Source: Clostridia bacterium (GTDB lineage Bacteria; Bacillota; Clostridia; Christensenellales; UBA1242). Taken from it: a DNA stretch of 64,000 bases. The notes below the pieces were generated by a model. The model was not told the origin of the DNA. It saw only the letters and a program-made list of their open reading frames with translations, and searched no databases. Shown in pieces: positions 33,058 through 41,298 of this stretch (position 1 is its first letter; every line of letters starts with the position of its first letter). Made by a program: the position numbers and the translations under genes. The DNA is taken from contig JAAWCQ010000009.1 in assembly GCA_022793335.1 (NCBI GenBank), positions 62,001 through 126,000 of the forward strand. The letters are read 5' to 3'.

Positions 33058-33999
33058 ATGGAAAAACTGAAGAATATAAAAAAATTATTATCAAACACCC
33101 CTCTCGTAGATATTGAATATCGTTTTAACAATGAGATTAAACATGTATACGCAAAATGCGAATGGTATTCGCTTACTGGAAGCATAAAAGATAAAGCCGC
33201 TTATCAAATTTTTTATGACGCTTTTAAAAACAAAAAACTTAAAAAAGGCGACAAAATTGTGGAGGTTTCAAGTGGGAACATGGGCATTGCAATCTGTGCA
33301 ATGGCCAATCTTTTGGGATTGAAAGTCACAATAATCATGCCAAAGAATATGAGTGATGAACGAAAACATTTGATAAGGCTTTATGGCGCAACGCTGGTTG
33401 AAGTCGAAAACTTTAAAGAAGCATTCATTCTTGCTGATGAATATGTTAAACAGGGCTATTTTTGCACCAATCAATTCGCCAATGAAAGCAATGCTAAAGC
33501 TCATAGAAATATAACTGCGAAAGAGATATATTCAAAGCTTAAAAAGCTTAATGTTGAAGCTTTCGTTTCTGGTGTTGGCACAAGTGGAACGCTCAGCGGT
33601 ATCGGCAAAGTCTTAAACGATAAAATGGATTTAAAAATAATTGCAATCGAGCCAGACAAAGCACGGATTTTAAGCAAACAATTGCCCTATCTTCATCATA
33701 AAATTCAGGGCATAAGCGATGAAATTGTTCCAGAGTTATATGATGAAAATTTGATAGACGCAATTATCCCAATAAAAGATGAAGACGCAATTGCAATGGC
33801 TCAAAAGCTTTGTCGAGAGCTTTCTCTTGGCGTAGGTATTTCAAGTGGAGCAAACTTTATAGGCTGTGTTTTATCAAACAAAAACGCTGTCACAGTCTTT
33901 GCCGATGACAATAAAAAATATCTTTCCTCCGACCTTACTAAAACTTTTTCGTCATCAATTGTCAATGAGATTGAATTACTTAAAATCAAAGTATTATAA
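33058..33999 (+). CDS. Cysteine synthase family PLP enzyme
   Basis: Fold-type II PLP enzyme of the O-acetylserine sulfhydrylase family, 313 aa. The Schiff-base Lys is in LTGSIKDKAA (~43), the substrate-carboxylate loop is EVSSGNMGIA (usually TSGNTG), GVGTSGTLSGIG binds the PLP phosphate, and GISSGANF carries the pyridine-N Ser. The family makes Cys, cystathionine or related amino acids. No cysE or sulfur-uptake gene is nearby, and the changed TSGN loop leaves the exact reaction open. Confidence 0.85.
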   Translation: MEKLKNIKKLLSNTPLVDIEYRFNNEIKHVYAKCEWYSLTGSIKDKAAYQIFYDAFKNKKLKKGDKIVEVSSGNMGIAICAMANLLGLKVTIIMPKNMSDERKHLIRLYGATLVEVENFKEAFILADEYVKQGYFCTNQFANESNAKAHRNITAKEIYSKLKKLNVEAFVSGVGTSGTLSGIGKVLNDKMDLKIIAIEPDKARILSKQLPYLHHKIQGISDEIVPELYDENLIDAIIPIKDEDAIAMAQKLCRELSLGVGISSGANFIGCVLSNKNAVTVFADDNKKYLSSDLTKTFSSSIVNEIELLKIKVL

Positions 34000-34066
34000 A
34001 GATTTTTAATAAAGATTTATGAAATTTTACAATTTCTAATTGTTTTTTTTGCGTTTTTAAGCAAAA

Positions 34067-34594
34067 TTAAAGCAATTTTTTATAAAAATTGGTGTCATCC
34101 CAGTTTTTGCATAACTGATTTTCATATATTTCAAAGCCGTTGTTTGCAAGCACTTTATTCGAGGCAACATTGTTTTTATCACATTGCGCGAGCACCTGTG
34201 ACATTCCAAACTCCCTCGCCCTTTCGCACAAGAGTTTGACAAACATTGAAGCATAGCCTTTGTTTCTTTCACTTGGTCGAGTTTTATACCAAATGTTTCC
34301 ACTATGCCTTATCCAATAATTATTCAGTTTAAGTCTAAGACCTCCAATGCAAACAGGTTTATCATCAACATACAATACAAAATTTTCAGCAGGCAAAACA
34401 TTGCGAGAACGAACAAGCGAATAGGCAACTTTCATTCTTGAATTTATCTCTTCTGCAATCTCAGACTTGCTTTTTCCGTAATATTCATTTATTTGCCCAA
34501 ACTCATCTTTTGCTGGAATTTCTTGAAGCATTTGATAGAGCAATTCATTTTCATAAAGCATGTATTCTCTAAGCTCTAAAATCTTTATTTTCAT
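34067..34594 (-). CDS. GNAT family N-acetyltransferase
   Basis: 175 aa. The acetyl-CoA loop is in PSERNKGYASMFVKLLCERA (~115-135), preceded by strand NIWYKTRP and followed by NVASNKVLANNGFEIYEN, the usual motif-B region. No signal or membrane segment. The substrate is unknown; the architecture resembles putative acetyltransferases of Firmicutes acting on amino acids or small metabolites. Monocistronic, convergent with the PLP enzyme. Confidence 0.82.
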   Translation of the reverse strand: MKIKILELREYMLYENELLYQMLQEIPAKDEFGQINEYYGKSKSEIAEEINSRMKVAYSLVRSRNVLPAENFVLYVDDKPVCIGGLRLKLNNYWIRHSGNIWYKTRPSERNKGYASMFVKLLCERAREFGMSQVLAQCDKNNVASNKVLANNGFEIYENQLCKNWDDTNFYKKLL

Positions 34595-34674
34595 AGCACT
34601 TTCCTTTTAATGTTTTATTCATGTATATTTTATCAAAAACAGATTAAATGAGCAACATTATTTTAACTTTCATA

Positions 34675-34703
34675 TTGACTTTTTGCTATTTTTTTAGTAA
34701 TAT
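34675..34703 (+). promoter_or_regulatory. Promoter of the gene at 34731
   Basis: TTGACT (34675-34680), 17-bp spacer, TAATAT (34698-34703), then a GGGAGG SD. Confidence 0.75.
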
Positions 34704-34730
34704 AAATTTGTAAATATGGGAGGATAACAA

Positions 34731-35114
34731 ATGGAAAATGGGAAAGTAGCTTTTATGTCTGGCGATAACGAGCCAATTGAAAGATTGAATGAATATTTAA
34801 AACAAAAACAACTTAAAACAGAATTGGATTCTTATATTGGATACACTACCCTTTATGTAGCAAACAAAGATTATCTTAAAGCTTTGACTTATGGATCTAT
34901 GTACGCTATGAAAAATAAAGAACTCAACATTTGCTGGGTGTCTCCAGACAGCACAAGAATGCACAATATTGACGACCTTGCTGTGCTTTCAAAGAAATGT
35001 GCTTTGGAAAAAAAGTTTTTAAATAAAACTATTGTTGAAACTCTTGCAACACTTAGATATTCAACAAACCCTAACAGAGAGTTTGATGATGATGAATTTG
35101 ATTTGAATATTTAA
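34731..35114 (+). CDS. Uncharacterised small cytosolic protein
   Basis: 127 aa, not recognised. It is soluble, with a mixed alpha/beta look (IGYTTLYVANKDYLKALTYG) and a very acidic tail (EFDDDEFDLNI). It has a strong promoter, SD and terminator as a single gene, so it is probably expressed. No conserved catalytic motif is seen. Confidence 0.65.
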   Translation: MENGKVAFMSGDNEPIERLNEYLKQKQLKTELDSYIGYTTLYVANKDYLKALTYGSMYAMKNKELNICWVSPDSTRMHNIDDLAVLSKKCALEKKFLNKTIVETLATLRYSTNPNREFDDDEFDLNI

Positions 35115-35125
35115 CAAATTTTAAT

Positions 35126-35156
35126 AAAAAAAGTTTAGAATAATCTAAACTTTTTT
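35126..35156. terminator. Bidirectional terminator
   Basis: AAAAAAGTTTAGA pairs with TCTAAACTTTTTT around ATAA, between convergent genes 34731 and 35161. Confidence 0.92.
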
Positions 35157-35160
35157 ATTT

Positions 35161-36570
35161 TTAAACAGTCTCCTGTCCTGATTGCGTAGCACCTTTCTCA
35201 GCAATTTCTTCAACAGCAACATCAGTTTCTTCACCTTCAGCTATTGTGCTTTCTGTTTCAACTTTTTCTTCTTTGATTTCTTGAGTTTTCCCTGCTTTCT
35301 CTTCTCTCATCTCTTTGAAGATTTTACAATCATCTCTTATGATATCCACAATTGCTTTTACAACCACTGCAATATTTGCTATTGCGCATGGAAGGAAAAA
35401 GCTGTACATATAGAAGATTGGACAAAGCATAATTCCAAATAAAATAGCATAGTAAAACTTTTCCCAAAGCTTATATGAATTGAAATTCATTATGATAAGC
35501 ACAAGAGGAATAATCATAAGTGACATACAATATCCATTGCTTACGCCAGGCCATAACAAATATGTGTCTATTGCAAGAATTACAAATTGCTCATATTTCT
35601 TTGACTTAAAACTTATTGCTGGAAGAATGATTGCCAGTCCTAATAAACCATATCTAAGAAGTGGACTTAAAATCTTATGAAGAATAGACAACTTTGGAGA
35701 TAATACTGTTGTCATATAATAAATAACTGTTTCAAGAGATGTATTGCTTCCCCATTGAGTTGCACCACCACCTGAGAAGCCAGTAACATTCTTAATTAAA
35801 ACTGCACAATTTGCAAAGTGACCTTCTACGATAACAAAAGGAAGGAAAATTAGTACAAGTGCATATCCAATTGTTTTAAGTACAGACCAAAGTTTTTCAA
35901 GTCTATGTTCTTTCCAAATAAGATAGAAAATCATAAATATTGGATAGATTTTCATTGTAGCAGCGCCAGCTAGGCACAAATATGAAAGTTCTCTCTGCCA
36001 TCTTTTTTCACAATTATTAAGCCAGAAAAACAACAATGTCAATGTAAGCACTGTAAGAGTATTGTTTGCCCTAATAAAACAGAAGAGTAAAGGTCCAAAA
36101 CAGAACACTATTGACAGCAAGTAAAAAAGATTTTTTCCTTTCAATTTTGACATTTTTGCTACAACAAACATGATTATTGCCATGTTTATTAAATAATACA
36201 TAAAAAACGCTGCCAAGAGACCTGCATTTGATGAAAGTTGTGCAAGTGTAATAGTCCCGCTTGTGTATTGATGCAATGCACCAGAGCAAAACCAAGTAAA
36301 AGGATAAAAAATATAGATTGAAAGTGGAGGATAAATTGATCTTACACCATAATCACCTGTATAAGGATTTGGTACAGTTGCATAAGCTAAAGTTTCAGCA
36401 AAGTCTGAAAAAGGTGTAGTCCCAGTGATAGTATGAAGTGAGCTTTGCGAAACACAGGCACAAGCAATAAGCGCAATGACAAAAGTCGCAAAGCCAACAA
36501 CAGCAATGATAAAGAAACTTAAAAGCAATTTTTCCATATCGAATTTTTTGTTTAATGTGGCTTTATCCAT
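35161..36570 (-). CDS. Multi-pass membrane glycosyltransferase, GT87 (DUF2029)-like
   Basis: 469 aa with about ten hydrophobic helices, from ATG 36570 behind AAGGGGG; an in-frame ATG at 36624 was rejected. The first external loop has FSDFAETLAYATVPNPY followed by YPPLSIYIFYPF, resembling the catalytic Asp and YPP motif of GT87 polyprenyl-phosphate mannose-dependent transferases. The family extends lipid-linked or envelope glycans on the outer face. The last ~60 residues are an unusual acidic cytoplasmic tail (EEKVETESTIAEGEETDVAV). Acceptor unknown. Confidence 0.7.
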   Translation of the reverse strand: MDKATLNKKFDMEKLLLSFFIIAVVGFATFVIALIACACVSQSSLHTITGTTPFSDFAETLAYATVPNPYTGDYGVRSIYPPLSIYIFYPFTWFCSGALHQYTSGTITLAQLSSNAGLLAAFFMYYLINMAIIMFVVAKMSKLKGKNLFYLLSIVFCFGPLLFCFIRANNTLTVLTLTLLFFWLNNCEKRWQRELSYLCLAGAATMKIYPIFMIFYLIWKEHRLEKLWSVLKTIGYALVLIFLPFVIVEGHFANCAVLIKNVTGFSGGGATQWGSNTSLETVIYYMTTVLSPKLSILHKILSPLLRYGLLGLAIILPAISFKSKKYEQFVILAIDTYLLWPGVSNGYCMSLMIIPLVLIIMNFNSYKLWEKFYYAILFGIMLCPIFYMYSFFLPCAIANIAVVVKAIVDIIRDDCKIFKEMREEKAGKTQEIKEEKVETESTIAEGEETDVAVEEIAEKGATQSGQETV

Positions 36571-36590
36571 AAAATCCCCCTTAAAGCAGT

Positions 36591-36627
36591 AAAAAAATAA
36601 AAAAATGTTTTTTAAAAAAAACATTTT
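36591..36627 (-). terminator. Terminator of tRNA-Arg
   Basis: On the minus strand AAAATGTTTTTT and AAAAAACATTTT form a hairpin followed by TTTATTTTTTT. Confidence 0.75.
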
Positions 36628-36704
36628 TGGTGCGTCCAGAGGGATTCGAACCCCCGACCTTTCGTTCCGTAGACGAACGCTCTATCCAGCTGAGCTATGG
36701 GCGC
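36628..36704 (-). tRNA. tRNA-Arg (anticodon ACG)
   Basis: Minus strand, 77 nt including an encoded CCA. Acceptor GCGCCCA/TGGACGC, D-arm GCTC..GAGC, anticodon stem TTCGT/ACGAA with loop CTACGGA (ACG, read as ICG), and T-arm GGGGG-TTCGAAT-CCCTC. The acceptor stem has one C4-A69 mismatch. Single tRNA between the GT87-like gene and the gene at 36868. Confidence 0.95.
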
Positions 36705-36820
36705 ATTTTTTTTGAACATTTGCATTATATCACATCTCTTTCATTTTTGCAATAAATTTTTACAACCTTTTTAAATTTAGTGTTTTTTTAATGGCGTTTG
36801 ATAAATAATTTTTCCTTTTA

Positions 36821-36848
36821 TTGACTTTTTCACTTTCTATGTTATAAT
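36821..36848 (+). promoter_or_regulatory. Promoter of the gene at 36868
   Basis: TTGACT (36821-36826), 16-bp spacer, TATAAT (36843-36848); AGGAGG SD at 36857-36862. Confidence 0.82.
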
Positions 36849-36867
36849 ATTTTTATAGGAGGTCTTA

Positions 36868-38361
36868 ATGAGAGATTTTGTATTAGACGATTTTTATCCA
36901 AAGAAAAAATTATTTGGAGTCGTTTTTGAAAGTATCGCAAAAGAAAGGTTAAACAATCGTCAGCTTAAAAAATTTGGAATTAAATTTTATGAAACTGATG
37001 ATACTTTTAACGCAACTCATAATTTTACTTTGAACAAAAATGGTGTGGAAACTAAAAAGTGCAAATTGCTTTCTCGTTACAGCGAAACTCAAGCTATGGC
37101 GTTCACCAAAGACAACCACTTTTTTAACATCAATTTAAATACAGGGAATATTTCTCCAGAATATATTGGTTATTCAGACTCGTTATATCTTGCTGCAGAT
37201 GGCAAAATTTATAAAATGGATGAAAATGGAAACTCTGTGGATACAGGTTACAGCTCATCAGAAAATACTTTTAGAGGCTTTAGACTTGTTTTAGACAACA
37301 ACGACGGATTAAAAGTTGTTGATAAGAATGGCAAGTTTGGCAGAATTGACCATGATTTGAATGTTGTTTGCCCTTTCATGTTTGATAACAATAATTTTTA
37401 TTGTTTGGTCATCGATAAAAAACAAAATTTACGCAAAGTGGTAGACTATAAAAATGACAAAATTTATATTCTCGGAAATAATGGCCAGCCTATTTACGAA
37501 AACACCTTTAATGATAATAATGATTTTAAAAACATAGGTGAAAATGTTTTCCTTTATCGAGACAAAGAAAAAAATGAAAGCACCTTATTTGAATATGATT
37601 CACAGAACAACTCCTTAAATCAAATTGGCAAATTTAATAGTGACATTAAAAACTGTCAAAGAGTGGGCGATGAAATTTATCTCAATGTCAATGAAACCTC
37701 AGTAATCAGATTAAGTGACAACAAGACTATTGTTGAAAACTGCAAACTTATTGATTTTAGAGAAATAGACAAAGAGCCTATAATTTATTATACAGCCACT
37801 GGATATCACAACAAATTGGAAACTGTGGGAATTTATTCTTTGAAAGAAGATAGAGAAATCTTATCCCCTGACAAAATGATTACAAAAGTGCTTTGCCGCA
37901 AATCTGCCAAAATGCCAGATGGAAGCTATCGTTTATTATCTCAAGCAACTTATCAGAGAGGCAATTATAATCCACCTTCTAATTCTTGGGGCGTAATTGA
38001 TGACCAAGGAAATGAGCTTCTTGAATTTAAATATGATTATGATCCTTATAAAGAAAAAACTTTTATAAGAAAAGAAAAAGGCAGAGAAATTGTTGAAACC
38101 GTATTTAGTAAGGGTTTTACAAATTACTATTTTAATATTAGAGAAAAAAATATGATTGCAAACAACGACGAAGTTAAGAAAATTCGTCTTCCAAAAGAAA
38201 AAGATAAAAGATACGATTGGGATAATTGTCAATCAACTTTAAAAAGTGACAGAGAGTGCGAAAAAGTAGCTGCGTCAGTAGCCGCATCATTTCTGTTAGA
38301 AAGCCCTATTGCAGGACTTATTGTATATAGTGCTATGGATGAAATGGACAGAGAAATGTAA
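36868..38361 (+). CDS. Large uncharacterised protein with WG-repeat-like beta segments
   Basis: 497 aa. Residues ~60-430 are built of short beta-type units with G/N/D turns (DGKIYKMDENGNSVDTGY, KVVDKNGKFGRID, SWGVIDDQGNELLEFKYDY), like WG or KWG repeats and beta-propeller blades. The last ~40 residues are helical with an Ala/Val-rich stretch (VAASVAASFLLESPIAGLIV) that could insert into or lie along a membrane. No signal peptide. Strong promoter and SD. Function unknown; such repeats usually mediate protein or ligand contacts. Confidence 0.6.
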   Translation: MRDFVLDDFYPKKKLFGVVFESIAKERLNNRQLKKFGIKFYETDDTFNATHNFTLNKNGVETKKCKLLSRYSETQAMAFTKDNHFFNINLNTGNISPEYIGYSDSLYLAADGKIYKMDENGNSVDTGYSSSENTFRGFRLVLDNNDGLKVVDKNGKFGRIDHDLNVVCPFMFDNNNFYCLVIDKKQNLRKVVDYKNDKIYILGNNGQPIYENTFNDNNDFKNIGENVFLYRDKEKNESTLFEYDSQNNSLNQIGKFNSDIKNCQRVGDEIYLNVNETSVIRLSDNKTIVENCKLIDFREIDKEPIIYYTATGYHNKLETVGIYSLKEDREILSPDKMITKVLCRKSAKMPDGSYRLLSQATYQRGNYNPPSNSWGVIDDQGNELLEFKYDYDPYKEKTFIRKEKGREIVETVFSKGFTNYYFNIREKNMIANNDEVKKIRLPKEKDKRYDWDNCQSTLKSDRECEKVAASVAASFLLESPIAGLIVYSAMDEMDREM

Positions 38362-38472
38362 AATTTTCTAAAAAAGCAACTTTGTTGCTTACACTGACCG
38401 CTTTGGACATGTCACAAATGTTAATGAAAATGAAATGTAATATATTTAAGTATAAAATTATGTTTTACAATC

Positions 38473-38505
38473 AAAAAAAGTCTACCTTCTCAGGTAGACC
38501 TTTTT
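38473..38505. terminator. Bidirectional terminator
   Basis: GTCTACC (38480-38486) pairs with GGTAGAC (38493-38499); A-run and T-run flank it. Confidence 0.85.
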
Positions 38506-38508
38506 ATT

Positions 38509-39621
38509 TTATTGCAAAACCTCTTTTATAAAGTTTTGTTGAGCTTTAATACACTCGCCTTCCGCTGCGTTGGCTTCGTCAATTGTCATTTCACTCATAT
38601 ATTTGCCTATTTCTTTATTAAAATCAAGTGAGCGAAGTGGTAAGCCTTTTTGTATTGTTTTGCTTGGCTTTTCAATCATATAGCGAAAACTTTTGAATAG
38701 ATTTGTATGATAATTTCCCTTCTTATCACAGATTGCCAGTGCAACATTAAAGTAAGCATCGCTTTCACCGCCAACCTCTTTAAGCATTTTTGAAAAGATT
38801 TCAATTGTTTCTTCATCAGAAAGCTCTCTGCCGCCATATCTTCTCACAAATACGCCTGGCTGATTTTCTGATGCAAATTTTTCAATAATGAGACCACTGT
38901 CGTTGCTTATAACAGGAAGCCCAGTCGCTTCATGATATGCCTTAGCTTTAATAAGTGCATTTTCAAGCTCTGTCTCTCCATTTTCCTCAACCTCAATATC
39001 AACATTTAGGTCGCGAAGAGAACAATATGGCATATTTAATTCTTTTAAAATTTGTGAGTAAATTTCAATCTTACCAGCGTTTGATGAGGCAATAAGGGGC
39101 TTAACCTGTCTTTCTTTCAAAGCATCATTTTCAAAAACTTTTATTTCATGGAAGCCTTCTTCAAGCGTTGGGAAATTACTAAAAAGTCTTTCCTTATAGG
39201 TCTTTATTGCAAGAGGGATATCGGCTATAAAATGAGATGTTTTGCCATTTTTCTCCTGTCTTTCTTGCACCCTCTTTTCACTTTCTTTATCATCTATAAG
39301 AAAAAGTTGACCTGACACTTTATAGCCATACTTTTTTGCAATTTTAATTATCGGAGTCCTTGAGAATTTCAAAACATTGGTGGAATCAGCGATTATATTC
39401 TTCCCCTCTTTAGCACACTTTTCTATTCTTCTGTGCATTTCGTCAAAGACGAGAGAGTTATACTTAGAATCATATTCTAAAGGAATTTTGCCCTCTTCAA
39501 CAAATTCTCGTCTTATTTCATCACTTGCAATAATTACGCCGCCAACGTTTTCTTGCAGTTTTTTTGCATAAGTGCTTTTTCCTGCACCAATTATGCCCAT
39601 CAAAATGTAAATCGTTTTCAT
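38509..39621 (-). CDS. Fusion of an AAA_33-type P-loop kinase with a Ham1/RdgB pyrophosphatase
   Basis: 370 aa, two domains. Residues ~1-170: P-loop MGIIGAGKST, SDEIRREF and IIADSTNVLKFSR as in AAA_33/polynucleotide-kinase-like and zeta-type kinases. Residues ~175-370: Ham1-type, IASSNAGKIEIYSQIL (phosphate-binding), SNDSGLIIE, QPGVFVRRYGG and GLPLRSL. The parts are usually separate; fused they might convert and purge a modified nucleotide or nucleoside, but the substrate is unknown. A second Ham1-type gene is at 32322. The reading frame is continuous, with a shared terminator behind. Confidence 0.82.
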   Translation of the reverse strand: MKTIYILMGIIGAGKSTYAKKLQENVGGVIIASDEIRREFVEEGKIPLEYDSKYNSLVFDEMHRRIEKCAKEGKNIIADSTNVLKFSRTPIIKIAKKYGYKVSGQLFLIDDKESEKRVQERQEKNGKTSHFIADIPLAIKTYKERLFSNFPTLEEGFHEIKVFENDALKERQVKPLIASSNAGKIEIYSQILKELNMPYCSLRDLNVDIEVEENGETELENALIKAKAYHEATGLPVISNDSGLIIEKFASENQPGVFVRRYGGRELSDEETIEIFSKMLKEVGGESDAYFNVALAICDKKGNYHTNLFKSFRYMIEKPSKTIQKGLPLRSLDFNKEIGKYMSEMTIDEANAAEGECIKAQQNFIKEVLQ

Positions 39622-39643
39622 GTTTTAATATTATCATTTCAAA

Positions 39644-39680
39644 GAAAAAAAGTCAAAGGTTTCGCTTACCTTGACTTTTT
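39644..39680 (-). terminator. Terminator of the zinc-ribbon/SPFH operon
   Basis: AAAAAGTCAA and TTGACTTTTT with extra GG/CC pairs; T-run on the minus strand. Confidence 0.85.
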
Positions 39681-39766
39681 ATATTCATTTATTTATTTGT
39701 TTTTATAATAAAAATTCATAATTAAACAAAATTTACATAATTTTACTTAAAAAATCAAATTTTATA

Positions 39767-40237
39767 TCATTTTTCAAGCTTTTTTCCACAACTTGAGCAA
39801 AATTCGGCATCAAGATTGTTTACAGCGCCACATTCACATTTTATTGTACCCTCAACTGCAGTGCCGCAACTTGGGCAGTAAAGTGAGTTTTCAGCAACCT
39901 CTCTTCCGCACTTGTCGCATTTAAGAACATTGATTGTTCCGATTGCTCTGTTTCCATCTTTTACATTGCCATTGTTTGTTTTTATCATTCCAAATGAAAC
40001 AAACAACATAACCAATGAAATGCTTCCGCTGGCAAGTGCAAGCAGTGTAAGGACAACGCCAACTGACACCTTCCAAGCAATTTCAGAAGTCACATTTGAT
40101 ATGCAACCTTTTACTAAAAGTACAATTCCACATGCAAGAATTGCTGCAGAGATTGCAAGCAAAACGCTTGAGAAAATCATTAAGGCTTTTCTGCCATATC
40201 TTGCCTCATGATAAACATCTTTTTTTACTTCTTTCAT
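39767..40237 (-). CDS. Membrane protein with two C-terminal zinc ribbons
   Basis: 156 aa. Two hydrophobic helices (~18-45 and ~55-85), then two four-Cys ribbons: CDKCGREVAENSLYCPSCG and CECGAVNNLDAEFCSSCG. It is third in the operon with the genes at 40249 and 41298, 11 bases downstream of the former. In the B. subtilis pspA-ydjGHI operon zinc-ribbon proteins accompany an SPFH protein, so this is probably a partner in that type of membrane module. The zinc ribbons may mediate contacts among the three products. Confidence 0.75.
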   Translation of the reverse strand: MKEVKKDVYHEARYGRKALMIFSSVLLAISAAILACGIVLLVKGCISNVTSEIAWKVSVGVVLTLLALASGSISLVMLFVSFGMIKTNNGNVKDGNRAIGTINVLKCDKCGREVAENSLYCPSCGTAVEGTIKCECGAVNNLDAEFCSSCGKKLEK

Positions 40238-40248
40238 ATTTTTTCCTC

Positions 40249-41298
40249 CTAATTCAAAATGGTGGTAAGCAAGAATATCAAAAGTGGAACGCCCACAACA
40301 AGCAGTAAAATAAACAATGTAAAGAATGTAATTTTTACTGCTGAGCGTGGCACTCCTCCGCCAACATTTCCATTTTGCCCATTCATCAAATTAAAATAAT
40401 CTTTTCCCTTATATTTGTATTTCACAAAATAAACAGGAAGTAAGCTGTAGCTGTATTTTTCATCGTTATAAGCACTGTTTACCTTTAAGAATGACAATGA
40501 CTCATAACGTCCTCGAATTATTCTTTCAACATTTGAGTCAGCAATATTTCTTGCTTGAATAAAAGCCTCACCTGCTGACTGATTGTAATAACCAACATTA
40601 TAACCCTTTATAAAATCGCTGTCATAATCATAAGCTTCTGCGAAGTTGAAAGGCAAAATTGCATCAATATCTTGCTGACTTATTTTATCACTAGCTTCAA
40701 CCACAATATTGTTGAATTGTTTGTCAACACTTCCAGAAACATGTCTTGATCGAGTCTCTGTCCTGCTTTCTCCATTTACAGTAACTGTAACAGTGTAATA
40801 TTCGGTGGCTGTATAAGTTGCAAACACATGCATTGCAAAATTAAAAGATGAAATATAAGTTGCGCCTATGTCAGCACTAGGTACCTTCTTCTTAAATTCT
40901 CTAGGCAAAAACCATTTATGTTTCACCCTTTCCTTAAATACACTTGACGCCTCTTCCTTTGAAATTTTGAAAGGAACAACAAGGTCAGGTTTCAGCCCAG
41001 GCAGCTTTTCAAGTGGAATAAGTGATGATGTATGACAATACTGGCATATATTTGCCATCTCAAACTTATTCATCACTATTTGCGCTCCACAATTTGTGCA
41101 TTGAAAGGAACGGCTTGTGTTTTCCCAATCTTTATAACCATTTGAGTCTTCTTGGTCAATTTGGCTTACAGGCTTTTTCTCAACTTCTTGTTTATAATCG
41201 ATTGGATAAACATTTCCACATTTTACACACTTAAGCCCCTTATCTTTTGGGCTAAACTCAACTTTTCCTCCACAAGATGAACAGTTGTTTATTTCCAT
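40249..41298 (-). CDS. YdjG-like zinc-ribbon membrane protein
   Basis: 349 aa. Two N-terminal TFIIB-type ribbons (CSSCGGK with CVKCGN; CTNCGAQ with CQYCHT), a soluble middle domain (~85-310) with a Thr-rich segment TATEYYTVTVTVNG, and one C-terminal helix (~318-345). Its ATG overlaps the stop of the SPFH gene (TAATG), so translation is coupled. Length and plan match B. subtilis YdjG (about 340 aa), which works with YdjH/YdjI and PspA at the membrane. No PspA gene is in the window. Confidence 0.75.
   Translation of the reverse strand: MEINNCSSCGGKVEFSPKDKGLKCVKCGNVYPIDYKQEVEKKPVSQIDQEDSNGYKDWENTSRSFQCTNCGAQIVMNKFEMANICQYCHTSSLIPLEKLPGLKPDLVVPFKISKEEASSVFKERVKHKWFLPREFKKKVPSADIGATYISSFNFAMHVFATYTATEYYTVTVTVNGESRTETRSRHVSGSVDKQFNNIVVEASDKISQQDIDAILPFNFAEAYDYDSDFIKGYNVGYYNQSAGEAFIQARNIADSNVERIIRGRYESLSFLKVNSAYNDEKYSYSLLPVYFVKYKYKGKDYFNLMNGQNGNVGGGVPRSAVKITFFTLFILLLVVGVPLLIFLLTTILN

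Noticed and set aside
34029..34050. ACAATT-TCT-AATTGT hairpin with T-run after the PLP enzyme gene
   Set aside because: Possible terminator, but the six-pair AT-rich stem is too weak to list as supported.
38387..38440. Short frame reading YTDRFGHVTNVNENEM after the gene at 36868, resembling a fragment of a repeat protein
   Set aside because: It has no start codon or SD, covers only 16 codons, and the resemblance to the preceding C-terminus is too short to separate from chance.
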